A DNA stretch of 64,000 nucleotides from Henricia sp. BOLD:AAB3569 (GCA_037783545.1 JBBELK010001493.1:58454-122453); one strand, 5' to 3'; shown: positions 1 through 14,900, numbered from the stretch's first letter. The notes: generated by a model not told the origin, from the sequence alone. Program-made: numbers and translations.

Positions 1-1069
1 TGATCGATCTCATCGCATCGCCCACGCCCCACGGCTAGGCTGCGACCAGCAGCATGGAAAGCGGCTCCAAAGGTGACAGTTCGGCACCGCGGAAAATTTG
101 TTCCCCTCAACAGGACGTTCACTTGGGTTCTCTGCATCTTCCAAATACAAATTTGAGTCGCTAAGCCGGCTGATTCTACGCTAAAAAATCGTCCCAAAAC
201 CCGATCAGATCGGCCACGTCAACACGGAAGTTCTGTGCATGTACTGTATAGCGCATACAACGTGTACGTGTTTGTTGCGAGAAGCAAGGTACACGATCAT
301 AGTCAGTTAAAGCAGTTCTGTGTGTCTCCTACGTAATACGTCACACACATGGCTCGAGTTGACTGACGTGACCTTTCGTTTTCAGATTCTCGTAAAAAGG
401 GCTTCAGAAAAAACATGAAAATTTCGGACTTTTTCAGAGAGAAATTTTAATTTTGATGTTCTTACCACATAAAGGACTATACAAAGAAGGGAATTCTGTT
501 GAAAATTATGAAAGTGAAGCGAGCTTGCCATCCCACTTTAACTTGTAATGGAATGTGTATTATCTTCAAGGGTACCTCAGGGTATACCGGTAGGTCAAAT
601 ACAAATTAATAAAATTTATGAATAGGAAAAACTGCTGTAAACTGTTTACTGACATGAATATATCTAAAATGTAAGAATTTTTTCATCACTTGGTCAAGTT
701 CTCTGGTATTTTTTATATTTAACCCCTTCGCGGCAGCTAGGCATTTTCCAATTTATTCACCTGGAGCGGGAGAATGCACTTGCAGTTTTGGTTATAAATG
801 CAGTATACATGTATGTCTCTGGGGCTGGAGACTTGATGACTAGTTTTTATTTCAAGTCATACATCAATCTTATTTCCCAAGTCCAGTCACAAGTCATTTT
901 CTCTAGAGTCAAGTCACAGGTCAGAAACCAAAAACTGACTTGACCCCAAGCCAACAAGTTGAGAGACCAGCTCTGCCCTGGTAGTACTGACCCATGGGCT
1001 AATTCTGTATAACCGCCCTCAAGGCGCTCACACTTAGAACTGCACATGCAGTTCCCTGTCGGGAAGTGG

Positions 1070-1377
1070 TTAAAGACGGAGGCTCGTCAATGCACGTTGA
1101 GCTAATTCGTGCCACGAAATTAACAAGCTCCATACCTGGCTTGCCCGAGCTCTTACAATCCCGGAGTGTGCAGCCGCGCTCGACAGCGAATGGTATTAAG
1201 TTGAATCACGCGCGCGCGTACGTGTGTTTGTATACATGTACGTACGTAAACCAATGAGCCTGCACCTTCTGGGATAGTAACAGTTGAATGCCAAACTACA
1301 TGTACATGTAGTATGGAGCGCGGTGAATTTCGTGGCAAAAAATTGTTCCTCGTGCATTGGCGAGCCTGCATCTTTAA
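1070..1377. mobile_element. Foldback MITE-like element, family A, copy 1
   Basis: Ends are inverted copies: TTAAAGACGGAGGCTCGTC on the left and a reverse complement ending GCATCTTTAA on the right. The arms share ATTCGTGCCACGAAATT. Two further copies lie at 46596-46737 and 54282-54420. No protein is encoded, so this is a non-autonomous element. Confidence 0.65.
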
Positions 1378-2265
1378 ACACACAATTCTTTGATTTGAGT
1401 TGAATATCCAAGTTGTTTTGTAAATAAGTTATTACTTATTTTTAAGGGAATCATTTTTGTAATGTTTGAAATTGCTGTTGCTTTTCAGTAGAATTTCAGT
1501 AGAACAACTGTCATAAACATTTCAAATGTCATTTAATTTCAAATACTTTGATAGAAAAAAAAAAGGGACAAAACAAACGATACATTGTTTACTAACAGTT
1601 GAGAACCCCTACACATTTACTGCAGTGGGATGCTCCATTGGCTTTCATGTCATTCAAATATTTGAATACCTACCATCTTTCTGCATTGAGTCATGCAGAG
1701 AGACGATTTGCATTTGGCTCTATGAACAGGCGTATTCATAAAGGTGAAGCCATTGTTAGTTAACCCAGAGGTCAGTCTAGTGTGTGTTGTGGTAGCATAG
1801 CGCACTGTGTAGGCCAATGTGGGATGCTGTGCATACCACAACAGGTTGTTAGAGGGTGTGGCAGTGGGAAAACTATGATGAGTGCTTGTTAATCATTCGC
1901 ACCATCTAAATACTTTCTTGTTCTTGTCAAATGAAACTCAAATAATGCTGAAATGAGTTTGTTCAAATTTCAGGTTTAACATATTAGTCATAGCTCTTCC
2001 CTTGATAAATAATTTGTGTTCTACATGTCCAGTCACTGAAAAACTTTACAATGTGCATCATTGAATGAGTAAGTTGACAGTAAAATATCCAAGATAGGAA
2101 ATAAAAGTAGCAAAGTTGTATTGCAGTAATTTATCATGGTGTCAGTGGTAATGGAGTTTTTCTAGGACCAACAAGTGAACTTGCTTGCATGGACTGTACA
2201 GGTTTGCAGTGTCACAAACTTAGAAGTTGTTAAAACTACCTGTAGTTCATTACAAGGGTTGTAGT

Positions 2266-2328
2266 CGAGTCCATCACAAGTCCATCGCAAGTCCTCACAA
2301 GTCTTCACAAGTCCATCACAAGTCCCTG
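2266..2328. repeat. Degenerate CAAGTCC(A/T)CA short tandem repeat
   Basis: Six imperfect copies of a 9-11 base unit of the CACAAGTCC type. The same core seeds the large 12-bp array in the 60.5-63.0 kb intron, and a looser CAAGTC-rich stretch occurs at 855-960, so this motif recurs in the locus. Confidence 0.6.
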
Positions 2329-2764
2329 GGTCTTAATTAAAGTCACAAGCTATTCAAATGAACTCCAACAAAGGCATTCTTTTGTGCTTCTTCATCCTTT
2401 GCTTTTTGTTACTGGACTTGTGCGGGACTTGTCATTTTATTAGCTCAAGGCTTGTGAAAGACTTTCAGTCGCAGGAATTTGGACAGAAAAACAAGTATCA
2501 ACAAATGTACGGTATGTGTGATCGAAGGGGATACAGTACTTCACATGAAATCAAACACAAACACCAATTTGATGTCACACAGTATTTCCAAAACATTCAC
2601 AAATTTGCAAAAAGTTGAATTAATTTCAACTTAAATATTTGATTTTACAGGAAATATGAGCCAGCCTTAAAACTAAAGTCAACTGATGGCCTCAAACAAA
2701 AATTTCTTTTTAAGTAATTTGTATTTTTTTGGTTCACATTGTAGTACATGATTAGCTGTCCAAG

Positions 2765-2906
2765 ATGGCGACCAGTCATCGTCGTAGTCGAGGTGATCGC
2801 CATACGTCCAATCTGAGCTCTACATCCGGCATACTAGAGTACAGCTACTCCCATGATGCAAATGGTGCTGAAGCTCGGAATGGAGCTGGATACACCTTCC
2901 GCAAAT
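2765..2906 (+). CDS. SESTD1: Exon 1: candidate N-terminal coding exon
   Basis: ATG in good context (CAAGATGG) opens 47 codons plus 1 base before a strong donor (AAAT|GTGAGT). The Ser/Arg-rich peptide (MATSHRRSRGD...) is not recognised in vertebrate SESTD1. It splices in phase (1) to exon 2. A short overlapping upstream frame starts at the ATG at 2748 and ends at 2816. If exon 1 is not used, translation would start at 11383 in exon 2. Confidence 0.6.
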
Positions 2907-5900
2907 GTGAGTACAATCTTGAATGTGGTCTTGTGGGTACACAGCCGCGCTCATGATCGAGGGGTTATGGGTTCGACCCCCACTTGTCTGTGGGCAAGAC
3001 ACTTAATCTCAATTGCCTCGTCAACCCAAGCGATATTTGGGGAGCTGTTAGGGGGAATGCCACAATCTAACTGCTGATAGTGATAGGGTTGTGCGTTTTG
3101 GCCAGGTAGCCACCTAGTTGAAGCGAATGGTTCTGGTGATTCCCTGATGGCAGCGGTAATAATAGTAACAGTGCCAGGATTACCCTGTAGGGCAGTCATG
3201 TGCAACAAGAATCCACCATTATTATTTTTAAAAAACTGGCATTGTAAGAAAAATGTGCAATCAAATTTCTACCCGACTCTTTTGAAATAAAATAAAATAC
3301 ATGTACATGTACCAGTACTCTAAATTTGTCCATAATATTACTACATTTTTGTACAAAGATAACTTTTTCATTTGTAGCTTTATTTAAGTAAAGTAGCTCA
3401 TTTATAAATAGTACCAAATGTTTATTCCTGAGGACCTATACTGTTGACAACAATTACCTGACTTTGTGGCAATGTAAATTGTATTGTAACAGTGTATCAT
3501 TTGCAATGACCCGAAAAAGTAATCGACGAGTTTACAGGGGAAAAGTTCTGAAAGTAAAGATTGAATTACCCAATGAAAGGTTTCCGCTCAAAATTATATA
3601 ATTTTAGCAGAAAATAATCCGTAAAGATGAAATTATTTAGATCGTTTGCAAACTATTTACTTATTTTTGGTCCAAAATGCATGGTCGCTGTGTACTGCGT
3701 GTGCATGTTCCAACGCGATGCATTTTTATGGATCGCGCGCGCACACGCAGTTTATGATGTGCGCCACAGAGTGCATGACGCAAGCCACATAGTACCTGAT
3801 CAACTAAGAACGAATATTTGAAACGCCAAGACCAGGAAAACGCATATGGATTTTCATGTTTTGTTTAAACGTGGTACATTTGACAAAGCTGAAATTTCTT
3901 GATTTCGAATGGTTTTATTCGCAGAATCGCTCAAAAACAGATCTACAGGGCCTTTAATTGTTACCTTGAACAATTCTGGTCGGATACGATTCCATATTGA
4001 AAAAGTTTCATACACACAACACATGCATCAAAGTGGTTGCAGAACAGAATTCAATTTCTTCTCAGGCTATCAATTCAGAGCGCACTCTGTATTTTTAGCC
4101 TGGTATGTAACCCGACCATTGAACCAATTCCTATTATGTGCATAGCGTGCTTAGAGCGGGTTAAATTTCAACCTGAACCTCTCTGACCGTGTTTACACTG
4201 GTCCCGAGCTCGGGATCAAGATTGACCCCCTGATAAGAATGTGTTGAGGTTAACCGCAATGGTCTCGAGTGCCGCGTTTATATCTGTTGTTGATCCCGAG
4301 CGCGGAGCCAGAAGTTGCAGTCAAAGGTCAAGCTAACGCAGCAGAATTCCGAGATGTTCCGTCCAGTTTAGCCATTATTTCTGCGCTGGCCCAAATGTCC
4401 AAAAAACTTCGCCAGTTTTTCGTTGCTCCATGAGCGCCCGCGAACTTCGTTTGCCATATTTTCACACGAAGACAACTCGACTCGGCCACTTCGTCTTCGT
4501 CAACTTCTCTTCACGACGAAATAATGTCAACTTATGCTATGTCGGAAATCGTTGAATGACACTCCGAAATCCTTGATATAACAACTAAAAACTAAGCTGT
4601 ATTATGATAATGACAAAGTGTCGCTAGATAGTTGCAGAAAGTAGAGAAGTTGCAGAAAGTAGAGGAAATACAGAAACTTTTTCTCAACGTGTGAAGTTTG
4701 TATCAGACACGCAAAAGAGATTGCTGAATGCAGGATACCAATTACGTTTGTAGTACGTTGTGTTTTCGTAACGGACACCAGCGATCGAGATTCTCAGCTT
4801 TGCATCACATGAGTCGCGTCGGGGTATCATGCATTTTGTCCATAGCCTGCAATGCATGGAACCAGTGGTACCCAGCTGTACGCTGTGTGCGTGTATATGT
4901 ACTACGTGTACACGTGTACATAATACGAGCGCGGGCTCCCCTGGAATTTTCGCGCGCTTTAGCCCGCAACAGGATGTCGGGAAGATTTATTGCCCAGCTA
5001 ACCGCAAACTGATCCCGAGCTCGGGATCGAACCCTCCGCCATCGCGAGACCAAAATCTCGGGGTCTGATCCGGGGCCAGTTTGGTTCCGAGAGCGTTTAC
5101 ACCTATTTGTGATCCGGGGCTGATCCCGAGCTCGGTGTTCGATCCCGAGCTCGGGATCAAGTGTAAACACGGTCTAAGTGTTAGTGATCCACACAATAGA
5201 CTTTGCATTGTTGGGGGTAGGAAAATGTGTTATTGATAACATGTGTTATCTTGCAGTGTATTAGAAAAACTGATTGCATGTCAATCTTAAAACCTCCTGT
5301 AATGTTTAACAGAAAATAGTCAAATTGTTGTTTAGAAACCGATTAGTGTAAAATAATTGATTTGAACCCCTTAGGGTATAAACTGAGTTTAGAGGATTTG
5401 TCAGATTCAGTAAGTACAGGAAGTGTATTACGTTTCTAGTTCTACATGTATAACATTTTAAAACCAAACTTGGATAAAATGTGGTAAACAACTATTAAAA
5501 GAATTTATCGGAGCGTGTCCAGATTTTCTGGAAATTTGATTTAGATCCAACTTAACAATCATTTAAAATAATGTACCTCCCAAAAATACTATTCATGTCA
5601 AGAAAACAAAACAATTACAAATATTAAGGTGAAAATTTGACAGTAACTTGACTCAAGACCGTAAACAGTGACACGACCCAATATCACGCTGTTTCGCTTC
5701 TATACCAGAACTGGAAATCTGACTTTTTCGACTATTTTTCATCTTGCTAATAATAGTAATAGCTGTAACAAAAGTCGCATTAAGACAAAATAAGTTGCTA
5801 GAAATTGTGCTTGATATCTGTCCAGAGTAGCTCAAATTAATTTGTCTATTTTGGTGTGTCAGATGCAACCACAGTGCCTCTTTGATGTTTCCCCTGAGAT

Positions 5901-8900
5901 TTATGCCCTAGACATGATTATTGATGCTCTCCCTGGAGTCTGTGTTTATCCTACCATATACAGCAGTCACCCTTGGAGCTAGATGTCCCCTGTTCTGCCA
6001 GTATGCTCTACATCTGTTGCCTGTCCTCTGCCATAGAATATGTCAACATGTCCCTTGTCTGGCTGAGTGCATGCCTTTCATAGCTGCCTTGGCTCCCTGA
6101 CAGCTTGTTAAATCCCCTGCATTATGCTGGAGGCGGGCCATCTCTCCTTAGTTTCTCTTTATCAAAGCCTGGTCCAAGTGTCTTGAAGTTATGCTCTGAG
6201 GGGGGTTAAGGGTTTAGGTTTCAGTCATTGCTGGTAAACCTGGATGTCTAGTCACAGCATGTTATCTTGGAGATGTAGAGTTGCTATGATGTGGATGATC
6301 GCGCTGTGTCTTTTCTCATCACCCCCAAATGGATGCACTTCTTCATTTCTTCTTAGATCAACATATTGATGTTGTTCTGTTTGTCCAGCTTTAGTTTTAG
6401 AAACCGTTCATTAAGCGATGCATGTACATATTTGTAGTGTTGTGCTTTGATGCCAAAGGAGACAATTATCAAGAAGATAATTTTACTGTTAATATGAAGT
6501 TAGATGACAACAGGACTTTTCTCGGGGTGTGAGGTTTCCGTCTGCAAGTTTGAATATAGCTTATGTTGGAGCAATGGCAATGTATGGCTGGCAGCACAAG
6601 ACTGATTGCATTGGGGTGAAACTCCCAGGTAGGTTACTTCAAGATTACATTTTAAATGATTTCTTACAAATAGTATAAACATTTTAAGAAAGGATATACT
6701 CTTTAATCGGTCTCAGTATGAAAATGGAACAAGCTCATGATAATATGAACAGCCAGTCACTTCAAAGTGATTACATTTTTTCCCCCGGGAAATTTGGTAG
6801 AATATGAGATTGTTGACGAGTTCAATTTATGAATCCACTTCAAACACAGAAAATAACTACGGTAATGTACATGAACAAAAACAAAGATGCTGGTTGCTGT
6901 AAAAAATATTAAAACTGGGGTTTAGCATTTTGGAAATGTTCTGCATTTAAAGAGTTTAGTGGACTTTTAAAATGGTTGCCTTCTGAGCTGTAAATGGGAA
7001 TTGTATGGTGAGCTTATTTTGTGAATTTTAGGTTGTGTTCTTGTAGTTTTTGAGCATGTTTAAGCCAACACTCCAGTACCAGGTGGTTCTGGTGGGAACT
7101 CACAGCTGGAGGAAGTTTGGTGTTGACCTTTGTCAGGACCTTAAGAAAGGTCATCAACTCCTTGCCACTTCAGTGATGGGTGGCCTCTTACCACTCACAT
7201 GATGGCCCTACATGTAAACATGTATGCAGCCTCAAGCTCAGTCTGGATGGAAAATTCAATTTCAACTTTTAAGTACACATTCACAGGTTGAATTTACTGT
7301 CAGTTGTAGAAATCACAACTTACATGTATAACTTTCAATTCATTGGCCATGTCAACGTTGGACTTCTTTTTGAAAAACCAAAAAACTTGGCCACTTTAAA
7401 GTCCAGTGCAAACAACTCAGAAAAACTTTACTGTTTTCGTAAGTCCAGCGGTCACTTTACCAGCAACAACATTTTAACCAATTCAGAAAGTCCGTTGTTG
7501 AAATTTGTTTCTAAGATTTTCAGAGTGCACAATGTGTGAGTCCAGTACCACATATGTTTCTCCCTGAGATTCAAGTTTGCCAAATTGTTCATGAGTTGCA
7601 AGCCCAAAATTTATGCAAACCATAAAAATAAATTAGGTGACTCCATAAAATTCCAGAAAAATATGTCAAGTCCGAGCATGTGTTTTATCAGTCCCCTAGG
7701 TCTTGTTAAAATTGGTCTAAGGCCTACCATTACTATCTGGATAAAATTTAGGCCTAAGCCGTGTCCGCATTGGACTTGTTTTTTTGGGAGGTTTTACCGA
7801 GACGATGGTAAAATAAAACATTGCTAAATTTTACTGCTGTCCGCATTTGGACTTTTTGACACAGTAAAATTTTACCGAGATTGTAGGAGAGCATGCACAG
7901 TGTCCCTTCGCAGTTTGACCTTCACGGCCCGGACGTACGCTTCCAGAGCGCTTTTACCGACTCGCTGTGTCCGCATTGGACTTTTCGTCTCGGGAAAAGT
8001 TTTCTGGTCAATTTTCCTGGGCAGAAGTTGGCCAGGAAAAGTAACCGCTGGACTCGGGAAAAATTATTGAGAGGAAAACATCCTAGGCTGTCCGCATTGG
8101 ACTTAAAATGGGAAAAGTACCCATCGTCTCGGTAAGTTTTCCCCCAAAAAAGTCTAATGCGGACAGGCCTCTATTCAACAAAAATGTGGGGCTTGCATAA
8201 CCATCATGGTAACAGGATGGTATTTTTGCTTGGAATTACCCAATTCTGCCATGAATTATGAGCTCCAGACTTGGGACATTTTGTGGTAATGGCGTTGTTG
8301 ATTGGTTATTCCAAGCCACACAAATAAACTTGAAGGTTTACACAGCCCCCATGATACACAATTTGTAGTTTCACTTTCAGCCAAGGGCAAGGTTGCTTTC
8401 ACCAAGCTTCTTGTGAATTACCTCCATCTCCAAGCACCTTTGATCTCAGGACCCAGTGTATCCATTACCCAAAATGCCAGTGGGTTTATACTAAAGCTAC
8501 ATGTTAGGCCATCAAGGCTGGTCATTATGGTAGCTTTCTGTCATCTTTATCCTGAGGGAAGTAGAATTTACTGGTCCCAGAGGATGTAAAATTGGCATTA
8601 GTCATATCAAATTTAGGAAAAAGGTAGTGATGCTCTTTATTTCATTGCTAATACTAGTACTGTGCTTTAGCAATGAATGTTTCAGATTACCAACGAATGT
8701 TTAGACCCAATTACCATGGCAACACTTCAGTGGTCTATATGCATGCAGTTTCTGTTGTCTGGACTGAAGTTCATTTGATGCTGTCAGAATTCCTGTGGGC
8801 AAATTTTATACAGTAGGCAACATTTTAACGAAATGCATGTTTTTCTGCAGCTGCACACTTTAAAAGACAATTTTAAAAACAGGTATGCACTCTTGTCAGT

Positions 8901-11900
8901 TGCACAGGATTATACTTATGCAATACTTTTACACTGGTAGAAATGAGCCATTGAGCTACAGCTGGAATTGACAGTTGCAACCTTGCACCCTCAGCCTGAA
9001 AAAAAATATCCTAACTCTATCCGGAGTAGTGAATACAATGCAGTGTTGTACCTTGATGTTCATACCTGGCTTACAAACTTTACAATGAACGATTTTATTC
9101 TGGGCCAAGCGAAGAATTGCCAGAGTCAAAGCTCATCCATCATTGATTAGGTTGTATTGAAATTTTGCTTTGACTGTTGGTGACATGTACTTTTCTATGA
9201 ACCCAAGGCCTTGGAAATAGATGACTTTTTGTCAAATTCCCGTAAACATTTGCTGCAGTACAGTATGTAAAAATAGAAAATAGCTGTCATTAATAAATTA
9301 CAGCCAACAATTGCTGTCCCCAGTTTGAACTTTTGTTATTGATTTTTATTTCTTGTAACGTATGCTTCACATATATCTCGGTACAATCACAGGTAATTAC
9401 AATACTGTATATTATTATATAAAATGAAGCTTTTGCGGATACCGTGCGTTTCTGATATACTTTGCAGCACAGAGCCTCAATCTGATGCGCGTGCACGCAG
9501 GGCACACCTATCACACCTATCACACGCGTACACGCGCGTCGTGCATCGAGTGAATGGATTGCGCGTGTGTGCTACGCGTACAAGAGCACAGTAACAAAAA
9601 AATACTGTACAACAATAACAAAAGCACATGCAGTTGTAAACTGAAGTTTTCAACACCAAACAGACAAAAATCTCGAGGAAATCTTTCAAAACAAAGCTTC
9701 ATTTTATATAACAATATAAATACTCGTCATTGTATTTATATAACAATAAATACCGAGTCATGAAAATACCGAACTGGCCTTCGGCTTCTTCGGTATTTTC
9801 ATGACTCGTGCGGTATATTCTCATATCACCCTCAAAGCCATCCAATAATTACCAATTTCAGACTACAGTCTGAAGCTTATAGTATTGTACATGTAGTACA
9901 CATACGTTTTAATACGTTTTAATAAATTGCCCGCTGCAATCAGTTTGTACTGTCCATATCAACCTTTATCCGACAGTGTTTGTGTTAAATACTGAGCATA
10001 TAATGTATGACATGCTTTTTGCAGCTCATTTGCCTAACAACCAAAGAACGTTTTAAAGGTCATATAGTTGAGCTGATTTGAATAGCTGTCTGTGCATGTA
10101 GAGATGGTTGGTCTGATAACTGTGGCAGTTAGCTCCATATAAAACATCTTATCAGCACAAACACACTCCATGAACATCAATCTTGGTTTTTAGTGGTGTT
10201 ATTTATGAACTACATGGTAGACATTGCTGTATTACAGTGCAGACATTGCTGTATTGCAGTGCAGTCCTGCTACACTTGAACCGTACTGCATTTCAAATCA
10301 AGTTAAAATTTGAAAAGAAAACAAGATGAATTGCTAGCCATATTTTGATATATTAACACTCTTTTCCCAAATAAAATTGATTTTCAAAATATTCTTGAAT
10401 TAAAAAAAATAAGAATAGCACACAATACAATATCAATTTGGCCAATACTTGGTGTTTTACAGAGGTTTACAATAGCAGACAAGATTTCCAGTGGTTAATG
10501 AAGAATAGCTATTTTAGTGACTCGTTTGTCATTCATGCAGAAATTACATGTACATGTATGTATGATGCCAAATCACCATGGAAATAAAATAACCAAACAT
10601 GGGATGACGGGCTCGAAATACCCACTGGACCGGTGGACCGAGGCCAGTAATTTAAGCCTTGGTCTAGTGCTTTCTCTACCATACTAGACCAGTGGTCCAG
10701 TGCATTTTTAAATTAACGAACAGTAAATCCACGTTCCTTGTGGCTTTGGTCTTGTAAAAATAGCGTCGGTCCAGTAAATGATTTAAGCTACTAACCCTGT
10801 GGTCTTGCAGATTTTTTCATGAAATTCGAGCCCTGGATGATAGAAAATCATCTGGTCCTCCTTGGGATTCAACCTCGAGACCAGCCAGATGGTCTACCAG
10901 CTGAGCTATCTCCTTAAGTTTTCTCCAAGAACCCAACTTTTATCTTGGTGTATGCATGCGCAATTAAGCAATGTAACAAATGCAGAGTTTTAATGATTGT
11001 AAAGTAAATTGTCACCGTCATCACGAAGAGACACAAGTGGCCAAATATCGCATTTTCATCGATTTTGAGATTTTGGCCGAAAACGACTTAGTACTGCACG
11101 GCCTACAACCTGGTGAGGTCCATTTGTCGAAAATATAACGAGAAGTCTAATTACTGTAATCAGCCACGTGGAAAAAATTCACAAAAGTCCCATTTTCCGA
11201 GAGAGAAAGATTACTTTGCCCAGCCGGGATTCAAACCTGAGCTTACCACTACCAGAACTTGTTTCAGTAAACCTTTCAAATTTGTTTTTAGGCGCAATTT
11301 AAATTAAATTAAATTGCTCCCAGATAGTTTATCCAGATTTGTCAATTAATGTCTTTTTCTTTCATTTGACGCAGATCCAGTCATGCAAGCTGTGCAGATC
11401 GCAGACCTCCTCAAGAGAAAGATTGCTTTCACCTCAGGTAACTGAACAACTAATTCCTGGCCCCCAAATTCCTAAAATACCCGCCCAAAAGGAAGTCGTA
11501 GATTGTGAATGGGAAATGAATTGAGGAAGTAGTTAGAGTAGCGGTAGTTTGTGATGCCTGGAAAATGTAATCAAATTGACATATTAGTTTGCAATGGCCT
11601 GTCAACATGTGATTGTTTAGTGATGTCCAATTCCGTGTATCCCACGTATCCATTTATTGTATAATTAATAATATCTCAAAGTCTCACCCCTTCACAGTTA
11701 TCGTAGCAGCATTATTTGCAGCACTTATACAACAAAGTTGAATTAAACCTATATTATAATTGTTATGTCCACTGTTAATTTTGCAAACAAAATGTTTATT
11801 GTCGTGGAAGTAATGATTAATTAATTCTCAACCCCATTAGTTAAATGTATATGAAATTTGTTTGCAAACAGAGAGTATTTAAACTACACAAATATACATT

Positions 11901-14900
11901 AGAGATGTCAGGGATAGCATGCTCCACCACCAGCATTAATTTATGACAGTTTTATGTATGGGTCAATCTCATTTTATATGCATAATTTACTAAGTGTCAG
12001 TTTGTGCACAGCTATAGCATACCTGCAAGAGTTTAAATTTTCTGAACTGGTAACTGATATTGGTTTAGCTGTGCAGAAAAAATGGCATATTGTAAGGTGT
12101 ACTGCATAAAAACAAAATGACATCTGTGATTCGCAACATGCATGTTTTTTCAAAAGTTTTATCCAAAACCTTCTTTGGATATGAAGGTCAAATGCAAAGA
12201 AATAGTCTCCCAACCCAAAACCAGGCAACTACACTGGCTGCTATTTAAATGGTGCCCCAAGGTGGATGGAAATACTTCAATTTTAGGCAAATAAGGCCTA
12301 TACCTCTATTTATTAGCTCCCCAAGATTCATGTGAAGAAAGTGTGGTAAACTGTCTAGCTGTAGAACATGTCTTGACTAATTATGGCCTGAAACTGAACC
12401 CTATTTCAGATATTAGGTATGGGAACGTAAGTTTGGTGTGCGAAAGAATTTGTGAACCACTCTGGCTGGATGATTCCTATGTCACACAGTACGGCCGAGT
12501 TTTTGTGCTAAGTTCTAGAAATCAACATCTTCAGGATTTACGAAAATGCAACATTTACTTTTTAGAAAATCTGGGTGGTACTTGAAAATTGCCGGGGTAC
12601 TGCCAAGAATGTCCATTATAGTGAGTGACATCCAACTCATTTTGCCAGAACGGGTCATATTTTTGTATCGTTCATTATGGTTCATTTATCTATCTGACAA
12701 GTTTCTCGTCGTTAACTAACAGGAGGCAAGGATAAGCGAGGTGGACCCATCATCACGTTCCCTGCTCAGTCTTCACCTGAAGTCTCCTTGGAGGATATCG
12801 CTACCTGTGTGTCTTATCTGGCAACCATACCCAGGTCAGAATGCTAAATAGATAACTGTCAATGGTGATAAATAAGAAAGGGGAGCGTAGGGCGATCATG
12901 GTGCCTCCTTCGTCTACTGGGGAGCATTTCTCCCTACTCAGTCCATACCTCACATGAAAGTGAAAGTGAACCTGATGTAAATCTGATAATAAACTGTTTG
13001 TAGCACTTCATACACAAGTTGAAACTAATTAAACTTTCTGCAAACTCATGGTGCAGAAACTTTGGTTGACTTTGAATTTGTATCTGCATTCGGTTTCCAC
13101 ATAACTGGGCCTGATGAGTAAGTCTTAAAATATCGTACAGGCAGTGCCATCTCTTCAAGCCCACCCAGTTTCAATATCACTAGGCTGGCATTGATGGAAG
13201 TTTGAAGTTGCCAGCTTACATGTTATAAGCCGGTTGCTTCACATGCAAAAATATAGGTCAGTGATACAAGACATTGCAATTCTGTGGGAATACGACTATG
13301 TAGGTAACTGTGCCGTTAAGAATTGACAAGGTCTTTTATGTATTGTTATCTGTAACTCCCACACATCAGCCGTTGTAGTCCTGTTAGTCACAACCATTTT
13401 CATTTTGTTCAGTGTCATAAAAACATCTTCATGAAAAGTATGTGCTAAAAGAAAACAGAAAATACATATTTGACATTTTTTCATACTTTACTGAAACAGG
13501 AATGTTCAAGTAATTTTTTTTATCAAATGGAAGGTTGATTTTTTGGGTCAGTTTTTCCCAAACAGTTTTTGGCTTTTCTCAAACAGTTCTGCCATCACGT
13601 GAAGTTTAGAATTTCCTTTGTTACACAAACTATTTTAACAACTTATTTACCCTTAAAGGCCCATTGTATCATTGGCAATTGCCCAATTTTGTTTTTCATG
13701 AGTTGATAAGAAAAACCTTACTCAAAGTGTTGATAGCAATGGTAACAAACATGAATTTATTTCCGTCCAAAATGGTATTTCATGCTGGAAATTGACAACC
13801 GAAGGTGGTTTTTTTGTACAAAACAATTCATATATATTTTGAAGGTTTTCTGAAGCATTGATGCATCTAAGTAGCTAAAATTTCTTCATGCTAGTTTACC
13901 AACATTCTTCCTTAGATATGTTACACTCTTATTCCACGAATCTGTACAAAGTTTTATCTTGCAAATGATACATAGGGCCTTTATAAAGCCTAAAGTGCAA
14001 GCAAATTTGTACGTACGTGTACACTGCACATTGCTCTCATTCAACCACTGCTTTCAAAAGACTGACCTTTTTTGGTAAAAGCTGGGTTAAAATTTCGCTT
14101 CTCAATAGACAGCCAAAGTGTGACGTTGGTTACAATGGTAATTGGCTCTAAAAGTACCACTGCAAAAGCACAGGGACAAGGTTCAGTGATTTTTAGTGTA
14201 GAGCCATTGCCTAGGCAACTAACAAGAGATGACCTATTCACTTTGGCAGTCTGCTTGTGCAGATTATATTGTTATGCTATTGTTTGTTTATTCCTGTCAG
14301 TTTGATTTTTTTTCTGAACCTTGCTATGTATTTGTGAAACCTCATGTGATGACAGCGAGTGTTTCCTCACAATGAATGTTGCTCCTCATTTTACCCTAGT
14401 TCCAAGAGCCTATACCAGGGCTCCAGTTTAACAGTTCGTAGGATTTATTACTTTGTTGATGTCTGCCGTGAACAATACCTTTTGGGTTGGGACAACCAAC
14501 AGCTGTGCTGTTTGGGAGGTTAACTAAATTTATAAATCAGGAAGTGACTGAATAAATCAACTTTAAAAACATGTTCAACTGCTCTTTAATGTATATATTT
14601 GCAACCAGAAATTTTACTGTTTTTCATTTTTAAAAATATAGAAAATTAATCTTCCATCGGCTCAATAAAATTATAGACAATGCCTACCACAAACTAAAAA
14701 ATGGTTTGTCACAGATGACACTGAACAACCATATATATAAAGAAATAACGAATTTGCATATCAGCTCATGAAACATTTCAATCTCAGATTCTGCTCAAGT
14801 CAGTTATTCATATCTAGTTATCTTGATTGTAGTCGTCCATCTGTTTCATTTCATTCCTAACATGTAACTACTATCTGACTGTGGCTTAATTGCAGTGAGG

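Larger units (their letters stand above)
1..2764. other. 5' flank of the SESTD1-like gene
   Basis: No convincing coding exon is seen here. The first 330 bases are richer in CpG than the rest and could hold a promoter or an untranslated first exon; a 36-codon open frame from an ATG at 54 has no recognisable product. An acceptor-like site (T-rich tract then GTAG, ending at 2744) just before the first coding exon suggests that a 5' UTR exon lies upstream, here or outside the window. The stretch also holds a foldback element (1070-1377) and a CAAGTCC-type short tandem repeat (2266-2328). Confidence 0.45.
2907..11374 (+). other. Intron 1 (about 8.5 kb)
   Basis: No coding exon recognised. Contents: a tRNA-tailed SINE-like repeat (2941-3231), a 990-bp foldback element (4185-5174), a second element with TCCGCATTGGACTT ends (7751-8170), a short hairpin (9751-9815), a tRNA-like SINE head on the minus strand (10858-10916), and otherwise AT-rich unique-looking sequence. 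Its large size is typical of a first intron with regulatory sequence, but no specific site can be named. Confidence 0.6.

Noticed and set aside
54-164. 36-codon frame near the left edge (ATG at 54)
   Set aside because: Too short, no homology recalled, and no clear donor linking it to exon 1; it could be 5' UTR.
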